Source of the DNA: JALYUA01 sp039931865
GTDB lineage: Bacteria; Acidobacteriota; Thermoanaerobaculia; UBA5066; Gp7-AA6
DNA: 7,203 nucleotides
NCBI GenBank assembly: GCA_039931865.1
Contig: JBDTRB010000157.1
Span: 1-7,203 of the forward strand
Direction of reading: 5' to 3'
Shown here: in pieces, positions 5,774 to 7,203 of the stretch
Numbering within the stretch: position 1 is the first letter of the stretch
Layout of the letters: every line of letters starts with the position of its first letter
The notes under the pieces: model-generated
Database searches by the model: none
What the model was told of the DNA's origin: nothing
Seen by the model: only the letters and a program-made list of their open reading frames with translations
Made by a program: the position numbers and the translations under genes

Positions 5774-5815
5774 TTCGCCCTTCGCCTTTTGCCTAACCCC
5801 TGACCCCCAACCCCC
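5774..5815. repeat. Degenerate 7-nt repeat at the junction of two convergent genes
   Basis: Six consecutive heptamers fit a loose pattern of two variable bases followed by a C-rich block ending in CC and then C or T. The first is TTCGCCC (5774-5780) and the last AACCCCC (5809-5815); the T/G-containing forms grade into pure C-runs. The series begins 2 bp after the stop of the thioredoxin-fold gene and runs through the stop codon (5793-5795) and last seven sense codons of msrP. On the minus strand it gives G-runs of 4, 5 and 6 (in 5797-5816). Confidence 0.55.
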
Positions 5816-6776
5816 CGGGATACAAACCGGCCACGAACTCTCCATACCCGTTGTAGGGCAGCGTCGGCCGCCGCTCGACGCCCGCCGGGCCGTAGAACTT
5901 CTCCGTCGCCTGCGACCAGCGCGGATGGGGCACGGTGGGATCGACGTTCGAGAGGAATCCGTACTCGAACGGCGCGAGCGAGTGCCAGAACGTCTGCGGC
6001 TCCTGTTCGAGAAACTCGAAGCGGACGACCGCTTTCGGGCTCTTGTATCCGTACTTCCACGGCATCTTGATCGCGATCGGGAGGCCGTTCTGTTTCGGAA
6101 GCTCGTGCCCGTAGCTTCCGATCGCGGCGAACGCGAGCTCGTGCACGGCTTCGTCCAGCCGATAGCCCTCGAAGTACGGGAACGGGTACCAGGGCTTGAC
6201 CTGGTCCGGGGCCTCCGAAGGTCGCTTGAAGCTGACGGTGCGCAGATATTTCGCCGAGGCGAGCGGCCGCGCCAGGTCGATGAGCGCCTTCAGCGGAAAG
6301 CCGGTCCACGGCACGACAATCGACCACGCCTCGACGCACCGGTGCCGGTACAAGCGCTCCTCGATCGGCATTCTGCGGACGAGATCGTCGCGGTCGATCG
6401 AGAAGGGCTTCTGAACGAGGCCGGTGATCTCGAGAAGCCACGGCCGGGTGGTGAGCTTCTGCGCGGCGTGCGCCGGCGCGTCCTTGGTGTCCCCGAACTC
6501 GTAGTAGTTGTTGTAGGTCTCGACGATCTCGGTTCGGGAGATCGGCCGGTCGATGGAATACCGGGGATTGCGCCGCGCGGGGTAGCGCCGGGCGACGTCG
6601 CGGGGAACAGCGTCCTCAGCGCCGCCGGCGGTCGCGACGCCGGGCAACGCGGAAAAGAGCGCGCCCATCCCCGCGGCTGCGATGGTTTCGAGGAAGCGCC
6701 GCCGATCCACGACGAGGCCTTCGGGAGTCGCGTCCCGATCGGGAAGGTCCCATGGTTTGTTCTTACGAACGCGCAT
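5793..6776 (-). CDS. msrP: Periplasmic protein-methionine-sulfoxide reductase, molybdopterin subunit MsrP (YedY)
   Basis: A 327-residue member of the sulfite-oxidase fold family, close in length to E. coli MsrP. It reduces methionine sulfoxide in oxidised periplasmic proteins, using a molybdenum-molybdopterin centre. A twin-arginine signal is plain: DRRRFLE (24-30), then a hydrophobic stretch (31-50) ending ATAGG. The family block NNYYEFG (89-95) and the cofactor segment LYRHRCVEAWSIVVPWTGFPL (142-162) are present, with Cys147 as the expected Mo ligand; PWKYGYKSPK (239-248) and HPRWSQATEKF (284-294) also match the family. The start ATG at 6774-6776 is supported by GAGGG 6 nt upstream. The final residues (GGLGVRG) are encoded by G-runs of the 7-nt repeat. 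The membrane haem partner MsrQ (YedZ), often the next gene, is not in the window; upstream on the same strand is a desaturase, 103 bp away. Confidence 0.95.
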   Translation of the reverse strand: MRVRKNKPWDLPDRDATPEGLVVDRRRFLETIAAAGMGALFSALPGVATAGGAEDAVPRDVARRYPARRNPRYSIDRPISRTEIVETYNNYYEFGDTKDAPAHAAQKLTTRPWLLEITGLVQKPFSIDRDDLVRRMPIEERLYRHRCVEAWSIVVPWTGFPLKALIDLARPLASAKYLRTVSFKRPSEAPDQVKPWYPFPYFEGYRLDEAVHELAFAAIGSYGHELPKQNGLPIAIKMPWKYGYKSPKAVVRFEFLEQEPQTFWHSLAPFEYGFLSNVDPTVPHPRWSQATEKFYGPAGVERRPTLPYNGYGEFVAGLYPGGLGVRG

Positions 6777-6782
6777 CGAATA

Positions 6783-6787
6783 CCCTC
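6783..6787 (-). promoter_or_regulatory. Shine-Dalgarno site of msrP
   Basis: On the minus strand GAGGG sits 6 nt before the ATG at 6774-6776, a standard spacing that decides the start. The rest of the 103-bp gap to the desaturase stop (6777-6879) shows a purine-rich plus-strand run at about 6828-6867 and no clear hairpin terminator, so co-transcription with the desaturase is possible. Confidence 0.6.
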
Positions 6788-6879
6788 AGGCCTTCATCTC
6801 TCTGGTTCCGAGTCGGGATGTCCAAGCGGGAGAAAGCCGGGAAGGAACAGGGGAGAGCGAAAGAGCTGACAGCCGAGAG

Positions 6880-7203
6880 CTACCCTGCCAGATGCCAGTC
6901 GCTGTGGGGCGCCTGGTTCTCGACGAACCATCCGTGCAGGAGGCGGCCGTATCCGACCGGCTGCCAGCCGATCGAGTCGAAGAACGGCCGCAGCGCGAAA
7001 TGCAGCCTCCGGAGGTTGTAGAACGGCACGCCGGTGAAGAAGTGGTGCTCGAGGTGGTACTCCGAGGACAGGTACCAGAAGTCCCACCAGCGGGAGGCCT
7101 TCATCAGCGTTCCCCACTTCGCGGGGTCGTCGGGGTCGATCGCGTAGTGCTGTCCGAGACGGTTCAACGCGAACGCGATCGGAAAGACCAGGAAGTAGGG
7201 GAC
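6880..7203 (-). CDS. Membrane fatty-acid desaturase, C-terminal part (5' end outside window)
   Basis: The last 107 residues of a membrane di-iron desaturase. The frame stays open to the window edge (…VPYFLVFPIAFA precedes NRLGQHY), so the gene begins beyond 7203 and the TTG at 7165-7167 is an internal Leu codon. The hydrophobic stretch at fragment residues 1-13 would be the end of a membrane helix. The third histidine box, EYHLEHH (fragment residues 48-54), supplies iron ligands and is followed by GVPFYNLRRLH, a block usual in acyl-lipid desaturases and related hydroxylases of the same superfamily. Such enzymes introduce double bonds into membrane lipid acyl chains using O2 and electrons from ferredoxin or a similar donor. 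The first two His boxes and the true substrate cannot be judged from this piece. Confidence 0.88.
   Translation of the reverse strand, partial: VPYFLVFPIAFALNRLGQHYAIDPDDPAKWGTLMKASRWWDFWYLSSEYHLEHHFFTGVPFYNLRRLHFALRPFFDSIGWQPVGYGRLLHGWFVENQAPHSDWHLAG

Noticed and set aside
5404..6441. Long minus-strand open frame spanning the thioredoxin gene and msrP
   Set aside because: Arg/Ala-rich with no family features; it conflicts with clear genes in other frames.
5925..6869. Plus-strand open frame of 314 codons opposite msrP
   Set aside because: Shadow of msrP; composition is Arg/Asp/Gly-rich with no motif, and msrP has conserved blocks throughout.
7165..7167. TTG as the start of the desaturase
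   Set aside because: The frame continues upstream to the window edge with a membrane-helix sequence, and a desaturase this short would lack its first histidine boxes.

Overview
The window is GC-rich (roughly two thirds G+C by eye) and densely coded. It comes from a Gram-negative-type bacterium: it carries a HlyD-type periplasmic adaptor, a PilT-type pilus ATPase, a Tat-exported MsrP and a secreted thioredoxin-fold protein, all of which need an inner membrane plus a periplasm. The mix of genes, the GC content and the high-GC intergenic repeats would fit Acidobacteriota or a similar soil or subsurface phylum. This is inference from style; there is no rRNA or other marker gene here.

Layout. Positions 1-142 hold a 33-bp tandem repeat that runs off the left edge and can fold into short hairpins. 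It ends 13 bp from the stop codon of a minus-strand stand-alone receiver-domain response regulator (156-587). A 161-bp divergent intergenic region separates this from a plus-strand efflux operon: HlyD/YbhG-like adaptor (749-1654), ABC ATPase (1683-2636) and ABC-2 permease (2633-3751, overlapping the ATPase by 4 bp). A 154-bp convergent spacer with a purine-rich tract follows. Then comes a minus-strand PilT-like ATPase (3906-5135) with an unusual repeat-encoded acidic N-terminus. Only 51 bp away a divergent plus-strand gene encodes an exported thioredoxin-fold protein with a single cysteine (5187-5771). It converges, over 21 bp made of a degenerate 7-nt repeat, on a minus-strand msrP (5793-6776). 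The last 324 bp are the C-terminal part of a minus-strand fatty-acid desaturase (6880-7203).

How the genes work together. The adaptor, ATPase and permease clearly form one ABC-2 efflux pump, probably for a hydrophobic compound; no outer-membrane channel or dedicated regulator is next to it. MsrP repairs oxidised methionines in periplasmic proteins. Its usual membrane haem partner msrQ is absent from the window, and the neighbours are a desaturase and a thioredoxin-like protein. These four units look like ordinary genes side by side rather than one new system. The points most worth a second look are the three repeat types (33-bp, 9-bp inside pilT, 7-nt at the msrP/thioredoxin junction), the divergent PilT C-terminal motif, the one-cysteine thioredoxin and the missing MsrQ. 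No insertion sequence, CRISPR array, tRNA or rRNA was seen.
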